Origin: JAXMAF01 sp046350555
GTDB lineage: Bacteria; Planctomycetota; Phycisphaerae; Phycisphaerales; SM1A02
NCBI GenBank assembly: GCA_046350555.1
Contig: JAXMAF010000017.1
Span: 1 to 64,000, forward strand
DNA length: 64,000 nucleotides
Reading direction: 5' to 3'
Of the stretch, positions 63,874-64,000 are shown piece by piece; positions within the stretch are counted from its first letter, which is position 1; each line of letters begins with the position of its first letter. Position numbers and translations under genes: made by a program. Under the pieces are notes generated by a model. It was not told the DNA's origin. It saw nothing but the letters and a program-made list of their open reading frames with translations, and searched no databases.

Positions 63874-64000
63874 ACCGTCGGTTCACGCCACACGCACGAG
63901 CGGATCGCGGCCGCAATCGTGGCGCGGCCGTCGCGGCTGCCAAGGGCTGCGCTCCCGGGGGAATTCGGGGACGCGCCGGAACCGCGATCCTGAAACGAGT

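Overview
The window is very GC-rich, densely coded bacterial chromosome. It most likely comes from a planctomycete of the class Phycisphaerae, probably assembled from a metagenome. The strongest taxonomic hints are the two secreted FG-GAP proteins at the window ends, whose C-termini are dockerin-like (D-x-D-x-D-G / DGADLGLLLAAW type), a signature common in Phycisphaerales. An LpxB gene points to a lipid-A-bearing outer membrane. Clustered one- and two-base indels in rpoC, and one in a hypothetical gene, look like consensus errors.

Layout. 1-9.5 kb: a secreted FG-GAP protein, then a minus-strand run of a HEAT-like secreted protein, a class III aminotransferase, an MMPL/RND permease and an FHA-ECF sigma factor. 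9.8-19.7 kb: MarR regulator, tRNA-Tyr, tRNA-Pro, AhpD-like, SnoaL/NTF2-like and DNA-alkylation-repeat proteins, a VOC lipoprotein, a shortened SurA/PPIase-like protein with a HupE/UreJ permease, an MBL-rhodanese sulfur enzyme, a methyltransferase, a tiny DUF1328 membrane protein, glutathione peroxidase and tRNA-Thr. 19.9-26.6 kb: polysaccharide flippase, MBL hydrolase, cupin, two planctomycete-type hypothetical proteins and a MATE exporter. 26.6-27.5 kb: two overlapping TIR-only genes. 27.7-38.9 kb: rplK-rplA-rplJ-rplL-(terminator)-rpoB-rpoC. 39.1-41.2 kb: two YkgJ-type cysteine-cluster proteins and a frameshifted hypothetical gene. 41.6-47.7 kb: two formylglycine-generating-enzyme (FGE)-fold genes followed by a 1222-residue LRR-Roc-COR-TIR protein. 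48.0-53.5 kb: a complete Liv-type branched-chain amino acid ABC transporter, including a LivG with an inserted membrane segment. 53.9-64 kb: a PD-(D/E)XK-like protein, lpxB, a gluzincin-like protein, clpC, a DUF72 protein and a second FG-GAP/dockerin-like protein.

Most interesting system. The two FGE-fold genes (45.4-46.3 and 46.7-47.7 kb) end in equal-length 75-bp hypervariable stretches. They differ at 22 positions, 19 of them in first or second codon positions, and the changes fit mutation of template adenines (AAC-like codons becoming NNC). About 143 bp downstream of each stretch is about 95 percent identical. This is the expected signature of variable repeats of a diversity-generating retroelement (DGR). 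No reverse transcriptase or template repeat is visible here, so these would be remote targets. They sit directly upstream of an LRR-Roc-COR-TIR gene on the same strand, which suggests a diversified sensor feeding a GTPase/TIR immune-like effector.

Two interspersed palindromic repeat families also stand out. One is a ~105-110 bp element whose ends begin TGA and supply the stop codon of several adjacent genes. The other is a ~165 bp element with 20-bp terminal inverted repeats.
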